Assembly: GCA_937901805.1 (NCBI GenBank)
Contig: CALDJI010000187.1
Span: forward strand, 1-8,644
From: an uncultured Clostridia bacterium
GTDB lineage: Bacteria > Bacillota > Clostridia > Oscillospirales > Ruminococcaceae
Length of the DNA: 8,644 bases
Direction: 5' to 3'
Below the pieces are notes generated by a model. The model made no database searches, was not told the origin of the DNA, and saw only the letters and a program-made list of their open reading frames with translations. Of this stretch, positions 1 through 6,810 are shown one piece after another. A program made the position numbers and the translations under genes. Each line of letters starts with the position of its first letter. The stretch's first letter is position 1.

Positions 1-1
1 G

Positions 2-223
2 GCCGGTACAGAAGTGAAAAGTATTCGCCAAGGAGCCGTTAACCTCAAAGATAGCTGGTGTGCTATTGATAACGGTGAGCTTTTTGTCAGAGGAATGCAT
101 ATCAGCCCTTATGAGAAGGGGAATATTTTTAATAAAGATCCTGTACGCGAGCGGCGTCTTTTGTTGCATAAACGTGAGATTATGCGCTTGCTGGGGCGCC
201 TCCCCTCCTCTATCATAGTATAG
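2..223 (+). CDS. smpB: SsrA-binding protein SmpB, cut by the window edge and lacking its normal C-terminal half
   Basis: SmpB binds tmRNA (SsrA) and delivers it to stalled ribosomes for trans-translation. The frame is open from the window edge (A-G-T-E-V-K-S-I-R) and reads the family core: [21 protein letters not shown], the MHISPYE motif, GNIFN, DP and the LLLHKREI block. The methionine or GTG at 14 is internal to the fold, so the true start lies upstream, outside the window. After [14 protein letters not shown] the family normally continues with GYTLVPL, a KVE strand, a GKK/DKR segment and a basic tail, about 60-70 residues. Here only LPSSIIV and a stop follow, and no other frame in the next 40 bp resumes SmpB. 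It is convergent with recR, 12 bp away. Identity is sure. Whether it is a pseudogene, a rearrangement scar or an assembly junction near position 195 is open. Confidence 0.85.
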   Translation, partial: AGTEVKSIRQGAVNLKDSWCAIDNGELFVRGMHISPYEKGNIFNKDPVRERRLLLHKREIMRLLGRLPSSIIV

Positions 224-235
224 TTATATAAAAAA

Positions 236-835
236 CTAAATTTCGTTACGTCCTTCCAACGCACGGTATAAGGTCACTTCGTCCGCATATTCCAAGTTTC
301 CGCCGACCGGTATTCCATAAGCAAGTCGGGTCACTTTCATACCAAGCGGTTTTACAATCCTGGAAAGATACATAGCGGTCGCTTCCCCTTCTACCGTGGG
401 ATTCGTCGCCATAATTACTTCTTTTACAGTATCATCAGAAAGACGCGCCAGCAACTCTTTCACATAAATCTGTTCCGGGCCGATTCCATCCATAGGGGAA
501 ATCAGTCCGTGCAGAACATGATATAATCCACGATATTCACGCGTCCGTTCAAACGCAATGACATCCCTTGGATCCTCTACGACGCAAATAGTAGAATGAT
601 CGCGCGTCTTATCAGAACAGATCGAACAGATTTCGCTATCCGTCAAATTCTGGCAAATCTTGCAGCGCTTTATCTTTTCATGGGCTTCTACAATCGCGTC
701 AGAAAACTTCTGCGCTTCCTCTTTTGGAAGAGATAAGACAAAAAAAGCCAACCGCTGTGCAGTTTTTCTTCCTATTCCAGGTAGCCTTTCAAACTGTTCT
801 ACCAGTCTTGTCAGCGGTAATACACTGTATTCCAT
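236..835 (-). CDS. recR: Recombination mediator protein RecR
   Basis: RecR works with RecO (and RecF) to load RecA onto SSB-coated single-stranded DNA during gap repair. The 199-residue product has the normal family length. It shows a helix-hairpin-helix region at about residues 8-35 ([14 protein letters not shown]), a four-cysteine zinc site (C58, C61, C70, C73), and a TOPRIM domain from about residue 81 beginning [10 protein letters not shown]. The later segments [15 protein letters not shown] and [21 protein letters not shown], ending in an ALEGR-type tail, are characteristic. It is the last gene of the dnaX-ybaB-recR run, 18 bp after ybaB. No strong Shine-Dalgarno precedes the ATG at 835, so coupling to ybaB translation is plausible. 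The start is supported by the usual MEYS.PL.RLVEQF N-terminus. Confidence 0.97.
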   Translation of the reverse strand: MEYSVLPLTRLVEQFERLPGIGRKTAQRLAFFVLSLPKEEAQKFSDAIVEAHEKIKRCKICQNLTDSEICSICSDKTRDHSTICVVEDPRDVIAFERTREYRGLYHVLHGLISPMDGIGPEQIYVKELLARLSDDTVKEVIMATNPTVEGEATAMYLSRIVKPLGMKVTRLAYGIPVGGNLEYADEVTLYRALEGRNEI

Positions 836-853
836 GTATCAACCACACTGCCC

Positions 854-1201
854 TTACAGCAGGCCGGGGATGGAAATGCCATTCGTAGCCTTGTCAATTT
901 CCTCCTGCATCGTGGTTTCCACTGTACGAATCACTTCATTCACTGCAGCAATCACCAAATCCTGAAGCATTTCAATATCTTCCGGATCCACGACTTCCGG
1001 CTTAATATTCAAAGATTTTATTTCTTTCTTGCCGCTCATAACCACTTCAACTGCTCCGCCGCCGACAGTAGCAGTAAAATCGCGCGCTTCAATTTCCGCC
1101 TTTTTAGCTTCCATTTCTTCTTGCATTTTATGTGCTTGTTTAATCATGGTTACCATATTCTGGGGACCGCCGCCCATACCCTTTGGCAATCTAGCTTTCA
1201 T
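854..1201 (-). CDS. ybaB: YbaB/EbfC family nucleoid-associated protein
   Basis: YbaB/EbfC proteins are small dimeric DNA-binding proteins nearly always encoded between dnaX and recR. The 115-residue product starts MKARLPKGMGGG, has the long N-terminal helix (MVTMIKQAHKMQEEMEAKKAEIE), the central strands TATVGGGAVEVVMSGKKEIKSL, and the C-terminal helices with DPEDIEMLQDLVIAAVNEVI and a glycine-ended tail. The ATG at 1201 is chosen because GGAGG (1210-1214 on the complement) sits 8 nt upstream. The in-frame ATG at 1216 overlaps that Shine-Dalgarno, and the one at 1282 would add 27 non-family residues. Its molecular role is only partly known in the family; the neighbours suggest a link to replication or recombination. 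Confidence 0.95.
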   Translation of the reverse strand: MKARLPKGMGGGPQNMVTMIKQAHKMQEEMEAKKAEIEARDFTATVGGGAVEVVMSGKKEIKSLNIKPEVVDPEDIEMLQDLVIAAVNEVIRTVETTMQEEIDKATNGISIPGLL

Positions 1202-1244
1202 ATCAAAAACCTCCATTATTTTTACATTCTGATTTTTGGGAAAA

Positions 1245-1271
1245 CCAATATTAAAAGCAGTAAAAACTGCT
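1245..1271 (-). terminator. Weak intrinsic terminator or attenuator between dnaX and ybaB
   Basis: On the minus strand AGCAGT (1271-1266) pairs with ACTGCT (1261-1256) around a TTTT loop, and a T-rich tract (TTTAATATT) follows at once. It lies 20 nt past the dnaX stop codon. The 6-bp stem is short, so partial read-through is expected. It could lower expression of ybaB-recR relative to dnaX, or mark an RNA processing point. Confidence 0.4.
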
Positions 1272-1290
1272 ATCAACTGCAATCATACCA

Positions 1291-2958
1291 CTATTTTTCA
1301 ATCACTTCAATCCCATTTTCTTTTGCCCGCCGAAGCAATTCTTCTACCGAATGATCCTTTGATTGCTGTACATTTCCCTGGGCGGGAGCTTTATACGGGC
1401 CAAGCCGATAGGAATGACCCAGTACTTTTGCAATTGCAGTACGCAGGGTCTCCTTTGCAAAAGAATCTTCACGGATAATTTTAGAAAAGAGAGGGGATTT
1501 AAAATCAATCAACACAAATTCTCCGGAAACATAGGCCATTGATCCTGTCAGTGCACCGGTCAGCGCAGGATTTGTTCCGGAAAGAATCTGCAAAATATCC
1601 GTCCACTGTTCAATTGGCCTTGCCTGATCATAGGCAGGAAGCTTTGCGCGGGGACTTTCTTCGGAATGTAAGGATTCGCTCCCTGAAGATGCCGCAGGTA
1701 TTTCTTCCTTTCCAAAGTGCTGAGACGTCTGTATATCGGACGGATACTCCTGCTGCATTGTAACTGAGGGCAATTTTTCCGCCGATGTACTGGCCGCAGG
1801 TACTGAAATCTGGCCGGATATCAATTGTGTTTCCAATTTTTGAATCCTTGTCAGCAAGGCGTCTGTTGAGGTATCCAGCTGAGGAGATGCGCATTGTAAC
1901 AGGCACATTTCCAATTCCAAACGCCGGTTCTGCACCCGTCCCATTCTGTCAAGTGTATCCTGAAGCAGACGCAGTACGCGAAGAATTTCCGGCATACTGA
2001 TTTTGGACGCTGCCTGCTGGTAGCGTTCATACTCCTGAGGAAGGCAGGAGAGCAGCTGCAAAGAAGAGCATCCCGATCGGATAAGCATGAGACAGCGGTA
2101 ATGACTTATCAGCTGTTCGCATAATCTGCCAGGATCCAGCGACAGGCCACTCAGTTCAGAAACTGTAGAAAAAATATCATTGACATGGTGCGCGGCAATC
2201 TGTTCCGAAAATGAAAACAGATACTCATCAGAAATCAGCCCTGCTGATTCACGAACCGCCTGGATAGTGATTGTCTGGGATTTGGACATGCATTGATCCA
2301 ATAAAGACATTGCATCGCGCACACCCCCATCTGCAAGTGCAGCAATGGTCAGCGCTGCATCCGGTTCAAGCACAATGCCCTCTTTTTCGGCAATCGTCAT
2401 CAAAAAATCTGCAATCACCTGCGTATCCACACGATGAAAATCAAATCGCTGGCAACGGGAGATAATCGTTGGCAGAACCTTATGTGCCTCCGTTGTGGCA
2501 AGGATAAACATGACATGTTCCGGAGGTTCTTCCATAATTTTCAGCAGTGCATTGAATGCACCTTGGCTGAGCATATGTACCTCATCAATGATATAGACAC
2601 GCATTTTTGCAGAAGTTGGCATAAAATTAGCCTCTTCTTTCAGATCGCGGATATTATCCACACCATTATTCGAAGCTGCATCGATTTCCACAATATCTAA
2701 AATGGAACCTTCTTCGATCCCGCGGCAGGTATCGCAAGTCAAGCAGGGATCTCCGTTGACAGGGTGCTCACAGTTCACCGCCTTGGCGAGAATTCTCGCA
2801 CAGGTGGTTTTTCCCGTACCACGTGAACCGGTAAACAAATAAGAATGTGCAGTATGCCTATTTGCCACTTCATTCCTCAGCGTAACGGTGATATGATCCT
2901 GCCCGATAACATCCTCAAACACGCGCGGGCGGTATTTACGATACAGTGCGTAATACAT
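1291..2958 (-). CDS. dnaX: DNA polymerase III subunit gamma/tau
   Basis: DnaX is the ATPase motor subunit of the clamp loader that places the beta sliding clamp on primed DNA. The 555-residue product begins MYYALYRKYRPRVFEDVIGQ, the hallmark N-terminus. The AAA+ module shows Walker A GSRGTGKT (44-51), a zinc module with C63, C72, C75 and C78, Walker B IIDEVH (123-128), ALLKIMEEPP (137-146) and the sensor/arginine-finger SRC motif (167-169). The collar domain follows to about residue 370. A low-complexity linker then leads to a tau-type C-terminal domain containing WTDILQIL. ATG 2958 is chosen over the upstream ATG at 3030 because GAGG precedes it by 4-5 nt and the extra 24 residues do not match the family. 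It lies just downstream of the SRP RNA and may be read from that promoter as well. No slippery frameshift site was evident. Confidence 0.97.
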   Translation of the reverse strand: MYYALYRKYRPRVFEDVIGQDHITVTLRNEVANRHTAHSYLFTGSRGTGKTTCARILAKAVNCEHPVNGDPCLTCDTCRGIEEGSILDIVEIDAASNNGVDNIRDLKEEANFMPTSAKMRVYIIDEVHMLSQGAFNALLKIMEEPPEHVMFILATTEAHKVLPTIISRCQRFDFHRVDTQVIADFLMTIAEKEGIVLEPDAALTIAALADGGVRDAMSLLDQCMSKSQTITIQAVRESAGLISDEYLFSFSEQIAAHHVNDIFSTVSELSGLSLDPGRLCEQLISHYRCLMLIRSGCSSLQLLSCLPQEYERYQQAASKISMPEILRVLRLLQDTLDRMGRVQNRRLELEMCLLQCASPQLDTSTDALLTRIQKLETQLISGQISVPAASTSAEKLPSVTMQQEYPSDIQTSQHFGKEEIPAASSGSESLHSEESPRAKLPAYDQARPIEQWTDILQILSGTNPALTGALTGSMAYVSGEFVLIDFKSPLFSKIIREDSFAKETLRTAIAKVLGHSYRLGPYKAPAQGNVQQSKDHSVEELLRRAKENGIEVIEK

Positions 2959-3016
2959 TTCCTCACCTTCCCCGTGTCCAATGCACACATGCCAGAAAGA
3001 GAAAAATGGATATAAC

Positions 3017-3049
3017 AAAAAGGCAGTCACTTAATTTGAGCGTTAAGTG
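3017..3049 (-). terminator. Hairpin and T-run ending the SRP RNA
   Basis: On the minus strand CACTTAA (3049-3043) pairs perfectly with TTAAGTG (3034-3028) around an 8-nt loop. ACTGCC and then TTTTT (3021-3017) follow. The stem is A+T-rich and six bases separate it from the T-run, so it may act together with the GGCAG/CTGCC clamp of the SRP RNA. Read-through into dnaX is likely. Confidence 0.45.
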
Positions 3050-3201
3050 CGGCATGTGCTTTACCACACGGACGTACAGATTGACTGCGGCGCACAGAAA
3101 AAACCGCTTAATGCTGCTTGGTTCCCCACCTGACATGGTTCACGGCGTTCTGTCGCACAGGATCCGTACATCCGCATGGGAAAGGACATGCTCTTCCTGC
3201 C
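3022..3201 (-). ncRNA. ffs: Signal recognition particle RNA (small bacterial SRP/4.5S type)
   Basis: This is the RNA scaffold of the signal recognition particle, which binds Ffh and targets membrane proteins. Read on the minus strand it contains the diagnostic helix-8 block: GUGAACC, AUGUCAGG, a UGG-GGAA-CCA hairpin with the conserved GGAA tetraloop, then AGCAGCAU and UAAGCG. Flanking arms pair as expected: the 12-nt arm at 3162-3173 with 3070-3081, CCATGC with GTGTGG (G-U pairs included), and GCATGT (3191-3186) with ACATGC (3057-3052). GGCAG (3201-3197) can also clamp to CTGCC (3026-3022). The well-supported core is 3052-3191; the outer limits are inferred from the promoter and the T-run at 3017-3021. 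No room for a full Alu domain is seen. A position upstream of dnaX is common in Firmicutes. Confidence 0.93.
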
Positions 3202-3232
3202 TTTATATCATAACTATATTTTTCACACTCAA
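3201..3232 (-). promoter_or_regulatory. Probable promoter of the SRP RNA
   Basis: On the minus strand TTGAGT (3232-3227) is followed by an A+T-rich spacer and two overlapping -10 candidates. One is TATGAT (3212-3207), 14 nt away. The other is TATAAA (3207-3202), 19 nt away and carrying an extended TG motif. TATGAT would place the transcription start near 3200-3201, where the GGCAG clamp of the SRP RNA begins. Neither spacing is ideal, so only the general location is supported. Confidence 0.45.
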
Positions 3233-3240
3233 ACAGAGCT

Positions 3241-3628
3241 TTTTTATTATACGATATTTTTCCCAAAAAAGCAATACAAAATTCTTGCTGTCCGGCTTTC
3301 TCTGATAATATGAAATATGAACCTCACGGTATACTAGGGAGTGACAAGGTAAATGACCCCGTTGTTCTTTTTAATTAAACCAGATCCACAACACAGCATA
3401 ACCGTGTTGCCACAGGCTTTTGACAGGCCACGCAGATATTCTTTTACACAGCCTTTCCCCAAACACTTTTGCAGTTTTTAAGCAAAGCTGTCCGCTCCTG
3501 CCAAATCTTCACAAACGACTTGTATCACAGCATAATAACTTTTTTCAAAACTGCCGCTTATTTTTTCAATTACTGTTTCTCAAATAGAAAAAACGGAACC
3601 CCAGCACGGAAATCTCTTTTCTGCATGC
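3241..3628. other. Gene-free intergenic segment with small hairpins
   Basis: No frame here gives a convincing protein. A 91-codon plus-strand frame at 3469-3744 lacks a ribosome binding site and runs through the ackA terminator. Visible structure includes an 8-bp hairpin CAACACGG/CTGTGTTG on the minus strand (3409-3389, loop of 5, one G-T pair). There is also a 10-bp direct repeat CACAGCATAA (3392-3401 and 3526-3535). On the minus strand TTGAAA is followed 18 nt later by TACAAG, a weak promoter candidate near 3520-3550. I do not recognise an RNA family here. Confidence 0.4.
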
Positions 3629-3664
3629 AAAAAGAGTACGAATCGAACGATTCGTACTCTTTTT
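3629..3664. terminator. Strong bidirectional terminator downstream of ackA
   Basis: The arm at 3629-3645 (AAAAAGAGTACGAATCG) and its exact complement at 3648-3664 form a 17-bp stem with a 2-nt gap, in practice a 16-bp stem with a 4-base loop. The arm ends are A and T runs, so U-tracts follow on either strand. It lies about 90 nt past the ackA stop and should end ackA transcription. No plus-strand gene upstream clearly needs it. Confidence 0.85.
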
Positions 3665-3752
3665 CTACCTTCCAACGCCGATCTTATGCGTTTATTTGCA
3701 AGTTGTTCTATAAATCCCTAGCAAAATACAGGAAAATATTTTGAATTTCAAC

Positions 3753-4961
3753 TTATTTTACGCCGTTGACAATCGCCATGGTATCCATTGCAATCATAAG
3801 TTCCTCATTGGTCGGGACAATCCAGGTCTGCACTTTAGCACCCGGTGCAGAGATATTGCATTCTTTCCCGTTATTCTGTGCATTGACAACCTCATCAATT
3901 TCAACGCCCATATAACTAAGGCTGGAAGCAACCTCTTTTCGCAGATCAATGGAATTCTCTCCGATACCGCCGGTAAAGACAATTGCATCCGCGCCATTCA
4001 TAGCCGCTGCATACGCGCCGATATACTTGATAACGCCATAACGCTGCATATCGCCGGCAAGTGCTGCGCGCTCATTGCCTTCTGCTGCTGCTTTTCTCAG
4101 ATCCCGATCGTCAGAGGTGACGCCGGAAACACCGATATAACCGGATTTTTTATTCATTACATCGCTGACTTGAGAAGAAGTAAGGTTCTCTTTTTCCATC
4201 AAGAACGGGACAACAGACGGATCGATATCGCCGCAGCGGGTGCCCATGACCAGGCCTGCAAGCGGAGTAAAGCCCATAGAAGTATCCACACATTTGCCAT
4301 GCTCTACCGCACTGATGGAAGAACCATTGCCCAGATGGCAGGTGATAATCTTGAGATCTTTGAGTTCTTTGCCCATCAATTTTGCAAGGCGGTTGGAGAC
4401 GTAGCGGTGGCTGGTGCCATGAAAGCCATATCTGCGGATTCCGTACTTTTCATAGAACTCATAGGGAAGCGCATACATATATGCCTTTGGAGGCATGGTC
4501 TGATGGAATGCGGTATCAAACACAGCTACCTGGGGAATGTCCGGCCCAAGGACTTTCTGGCAGGCACGGATTGCAACTGCAATCGGCGGATTGTGCAAAG
4601 GCGCGAGATCTGCCAAATCTTCTACTGTCTTGATCACATCATCGGTAATCAGCGTGGAAGCAGAGAACTTTTCGCCGCCATGGACAACCCGGTGACCGAC
4701 TGCGGAAATCTCTTTCATATCGCTGATAACTGCGGATTCTCCGGTTGTGAGCATTTCAAGAACTTTCTCAAATGCCTCTTTGTGGGTCGGGAACTCTGTT
4801 TTGCTCTGGAAAGCGGTGCCGTCGCTGAGTTTTTGGGTAATCAAACCGCCCTCAATGCCGATTCTCTCACAGTTGCCTTTGGCAAGCATCTGCTCGGTCG
4901 TCATATCGATGAGCTGATACTTCAGGGAAGAACTTCCCGCGTTGATAACTAACACTTTCAT
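3753..4961 (-). CDS. ackA: Acetate kinase
   Basis: AckA interconverts acetyl phosphate and ADP with acetate and ATP, giving fermenters ATP by substrate-level phosphorylation in the cytoplasm. The 402-residue product has the usual length and the full set of family motifs. These are VLVINAGSSSLKY (3-15, with N7), VGHRVVHGGE (88-97, with R91), FDTAFH (148-153, with the catalytic-type D149), YGFHGTSH (178-185, with H181), HLGNGSS, the MGFTPLAGLVMGTRCGDIDP nucleotide and substrate loop, FTGGIGEN, and the C-terminal TNEELMIA. Start 4961 has AGGAGG 11 nt upstream. The gene is divergent from tmcAL and ends at the strong hairpin at 3629-3664. Its usual partner pta is not in the window, so it appears monocistronic here. 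Confidence 0.98.
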   Translation of the reverse strand: MKVLVINAGSSSLKYQLIDMTTEQMLAKGNCERIGIEGGLITQKLSDGTAFQSKTEFPTHKEAFEKVLEMLTTGESAVISDMKEISAVGHRVVHGGEKFSASTLITDDVIKTVEDLADLAPLHNPPIAVAIRACQKVLGPDIPQVAVFDTAFHQTMPPKAYMYALPYEFYEKYGIRRYGFHGTSHRYVSNRLAKLMGKELKDLKIITCHLGNGSSISAVEHGKCVDTSMGFTPLAGLVMGTRCGDIDPSVVPFLMEKENLTSSQVSDVMNKKSGYIGVSGVTSDDRDLRKAAAEGNERAALAGDMQRYGVIKYIGAYAAAMNGADAIVFTGGIGENSIDLRKEVASSLSYMGVEIDEVVNAQNNGKECNISAPGAKVQTWIVPTNEELMIAMDTMAIVNGVK

Positions 4962-4996
4962 ACTTCAAATTGCCTCCTCAAGTAGTCTGAAATTAC

Positions 4997-5026
4997 TTGA
5001 CACAGTATACTTCCTTTCTATATTAT
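4997..5026 (+). promoter_or_regulatory. Promoter driving tmcAL
   Basis: A perfect -35 box TTGACA (4997-5002) is followed 18 nt later by TATTAT (5021-5026), a 5/6 match to the -10 consensus; TATATT at 5019-5024 with a 16-nt spacer is an alternative. Transcription would start near 5033, inside the palindrome, about 50 nt before the tmcAL ATG. On the opposite strand TATACT (5011-5006) is a good -10 for ackA, with only a weak -35 inside the palindrome. Confidence 0.6.
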
Positions 5027-5041
5027 TACATCATGATGTAA
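5026..5041. promoter_or_regulatory. Perfect 16-bp palindrome, candidate operator between ackA and tmcAL
   Basis: TTACATCATGATGTAA equals its own reverse complement. It covers the expected start site of the plus-strand promoter and the -35 zone of the ackA promoter, where a dimeric regulator could block both. I cannot name the regulator; the size and A+T-rich dyad would suit a MarR- or GntR-type dimer, among others. Confidence 0.5.
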
Positions 5042-5082
5042 AATTCAAGCTTTTTGCCAAAAGGAAGGTGTTTCAGAAGACA

Positions 5083-6285
5083 ATGAAGATCACAGGCATC
5101 ATCTGTGAATACAACCCCTTCCATAACGGACATGCCTGGCAAATTCAGCAGGCAAGGAAAGCCGGCGCCACCCATATCGTGTGCGTGATGAGCGGTAACT
5201 TTGTACAGCGTGGCTCCCCTGCTTTGCTGCCAAGGCATATACGGGCACGGGCAGCCCTTCTATGCGGTGCCGATTTGGTGCTCCAGCTCCCTCTTCCCTA
5301 TGCGATGGCAAGGGCGGAACGTTTTGCCTACGGTGCAGTTTCCATCCTCAGCCAGCTTGGCTGTGTGAACGCTCTCCACTTTGGCAGCGAATGCGGCGAT
5401 CTCTCCCTGCTACAGAAGGCTGCGTCCGCTGTGACGGATCCCGCGGTCCTGTCCGAAACAAAACGATGGATGGAACAGGGGACCGCCTTTGCCCCGGCAC
5501 GGAAAATAGCCGTGGAAATGCTCTATGGAAAGCAAATCGCCTCCCTGCTTCAAAATCCGAACGATACTCTGGCGGTGGAATACCTCAAATGGCTTACCCG
5601 CTTAAAAAGCACTATTCGGCCGGAAACCGTTCCCCGTTATCAAGTACAGCATGATCTGATGCAGTCTGCAAGGGAAATCTCCTCCGCCACCTTCCTGCGG
5701 CAAAGCGCAGAGGAAGAAAAAAAACTTTTACCGCTCTTCCCCTATGTTCCTGCTCCAGCTGCGGAAATTTATCAAACAGCAGAGCAAAACGGGCAGTTTT
5801 TTCTACGGGAAGAAGCGTTTGAAGCCGCTGTCCTGTTTTCCCTGCGCGGAAAATCTCTGCAAGAACTGGAACAGGCAGCGGACATGACAGACGGACTGCA
5901 CAACCGGATTTATAAAAAAGCACGTGAGGCCTGTAATTACAGCCATCTGCTCCGCCTGCTCGCCTGCAAACGCTATCCCAATGCACGGCTGCGCAGAATT
6001 CTGCTCAGCGCCTGTCTTGGGCTGACCGAGAAACAGGCGCACCGACCTCCCGCCTATACCAAAATCCTAGGATTCGGACCGCGTGGATTGGAAATTCTGC
6101 GTACGCTGCAGCCCCATCCCGGATTTTTTGTCCGTTCAAAAAGCGCGGATCTCAGTCGCATGTCTCCAGAATGCACCGAACTTCTTGCACTGGAAGACAG
6201 GGCGCAGGGGTTATATTCTCTTGGACTTGCATCACCTCCCCCTGCCACCGGGGAATTTACAGACAATCCCGTTATTCTCCGGTAA
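5083..6285 (+). CDS. tmcAL: tRNA(Met) cytidine acetate ligase TmcAL (YlbM family)
   Basis: TmcAL uses acetate and ATP to make acetyl-AMP and transfers the acetyl group to C34 of elongator tRNA-Met, giving N4-acetylcytidine. The 400-residue product opens with the nucleotidyltransferase signature GIICEYNPFHNGH (5-17, with the H14-N-G-H17 motif). VMSGNFVQRG (35-44), GADLVLQLPLPYA (62-74), AERFAYGAV and HFGSEC (99-104) follow. The C-terminal KRYPNARLRRILLSACLG block is a tRNA-binding hallmark of the family. Start 5083 fits the conserved MKITGIICEYNPFH N-terminus; AAGGAAGG ends about 14 nt upstream and AGAAGA lies closer. An in-frame GTG at 5068 overlaps the Shine-Dalgarno and is rejected. The common RGEP and ELP segments read RGSP and QLP here. 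It shares a regulatory region with ackA. Confidence 0.95.
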   Translation: MKITGIICEYNPFHNGHAWQIQQARKAGATHIVCVMSGNFVQRGSPALLPRHIRARAALLCGADLVLQLPLPYAMARAERFAYGAVSILSQLGCVNALHFGSECGDLSLLQKAASAVTDPAVLSETKRWMEQGTAFAPARKIAVEMLYGKQIASLLQNPNDTLAVEYLKWLTRLKSTIRPETVPRYQVQHDLMQSAREISSATFLRQSAEEEKKLLPLFPYVPAPAAEIYQTAEQNGQFFLREEAFEAAVLFSLRGKSLQELEQAADMTDGLHNRIYKKAREACNYSHLLRLLACKRYPNARLRRILLSACLGLTEKQAHRPPAYTKILGFGPRGLEILRTLQPHPGFFVRSKSADLSRMSPECTELLALEDRAQGLYSLGLASPPPATGEFTDNPVILR

Positions 6286-6381
6286 AACGGCAAAAGCCAG
6301 AAAAATCCCATTTCGTTACACTCTGTTCATATTCTTTTAGTAGGATAGACAGTGTGACTTTATGTGAAAGGGCGGTGTTCT

Positions 6382-6810
6382 ATGAAAAGTTTCCTGCGCG
6401 GCTGGCGGGGAATCCTGCTGTTGCTCTTTTCCATCCTGTTTTTCAGTGCAGCCGTGTTCCTGTGCAGCAGTGACATTGTTATTGGAACCTATGTCCTGGA
6501 AAGTGTCTGGAGTCTGGCTTTTTTTCTATTTCTCACGATCTGCTCTAGAAACCACCCCGTGCCCATATTATGGATGCGCGGAACAGATATTAAAAAAGCA
6601 GAGACTTCCGCTTATTGTGCAGAGCTGAAAAAGCCCTCTGTGGTGTTTCTGCTTGCCGTAATTATTCCGGATATTATATTACTCTACGTCTATCTCTTGG
6701 CAGAACGGCAGTTTGCCGGCCTGTCCATCCTCTGGTTCGCCATATGCCTGCTTGCATGTTTGGCAGTATTAAACCGGAAATTACGCCGTCATGAAATCAA
6801 ACGGCGTTAA
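6382..6810 (+). CDS. Hypothetical small polytopic membrane protein
   Basis: The 142-residue product is not recognised. It has a basic N-terminus (MKSFLRGWRG) followed by four probable membrane spans at about residues 11-28, 33-54, 86-106 and 111-130. A polar loop with several charged residues lies between spans two and three (about 55-85), and a very basic tail (NRKLRRHEIKRR) is probably cytoplasmic. Start ATG 6382 is preceded by AAAGGGCGG about 7 nt upstream; an in-frame GTG at 6364 would add six residues but has no clear ribosome binding site. It lies 96 bp after tmcAL and 38 bp before the patatin gene on the same strand, so co-transcription with the latter is likely. The hydrophobicity, start and spacing support a real gene; the function is unknown. 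Confidence 0.7.
   Translation: MKSFLRGWRGILLLLFSILFFSAAVFLCSSDIVIGTYVLESVWSLAFFLFLTICSRNHPVPILWMRGTDIKKAETSAYCAELKKPSVVFLLAVIIPDIILLYVYLLAERQFAGLSILWFAICLLACLAVLNRKLRRHEIKRR

Noticed and set aside
2946..3305. A 119-codon plus-strand frame covering the SRP RNA and the dnaX start
   Set aside because: It lies opposite a structured RNA gene with clear conserved motifs and has no ribosome binding site or family signature.
3629..3664. Possible tRNA T-arm (GAATCGAACGATTCG-like sequence)
   Set aside because: The sequence is part of a perfect 17-bp terminator stem and no acceptor, D or anticodon arms surround it.
3469..3744. A 91-codon plus-strand frame between the SRP RNA and ackA
   Set aside because: No ribosome binding site, and it reads straight through the perfect ackA terminator hairpin.
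3741..4952. A 403-codon plus-strand open frame running opposite the whole of ackA
   Set aside because: Its product is cysteine/histidine-rich with no family resemblance and it mirrors the ackA codon pattern; ackA on the other strand is unmistakable.
5262..5986. Several 120-130 codon frames on both strands inside tmcAL
   Set aside because: Shadows of tmcAL, which covers the interval with a recognised full-length product.
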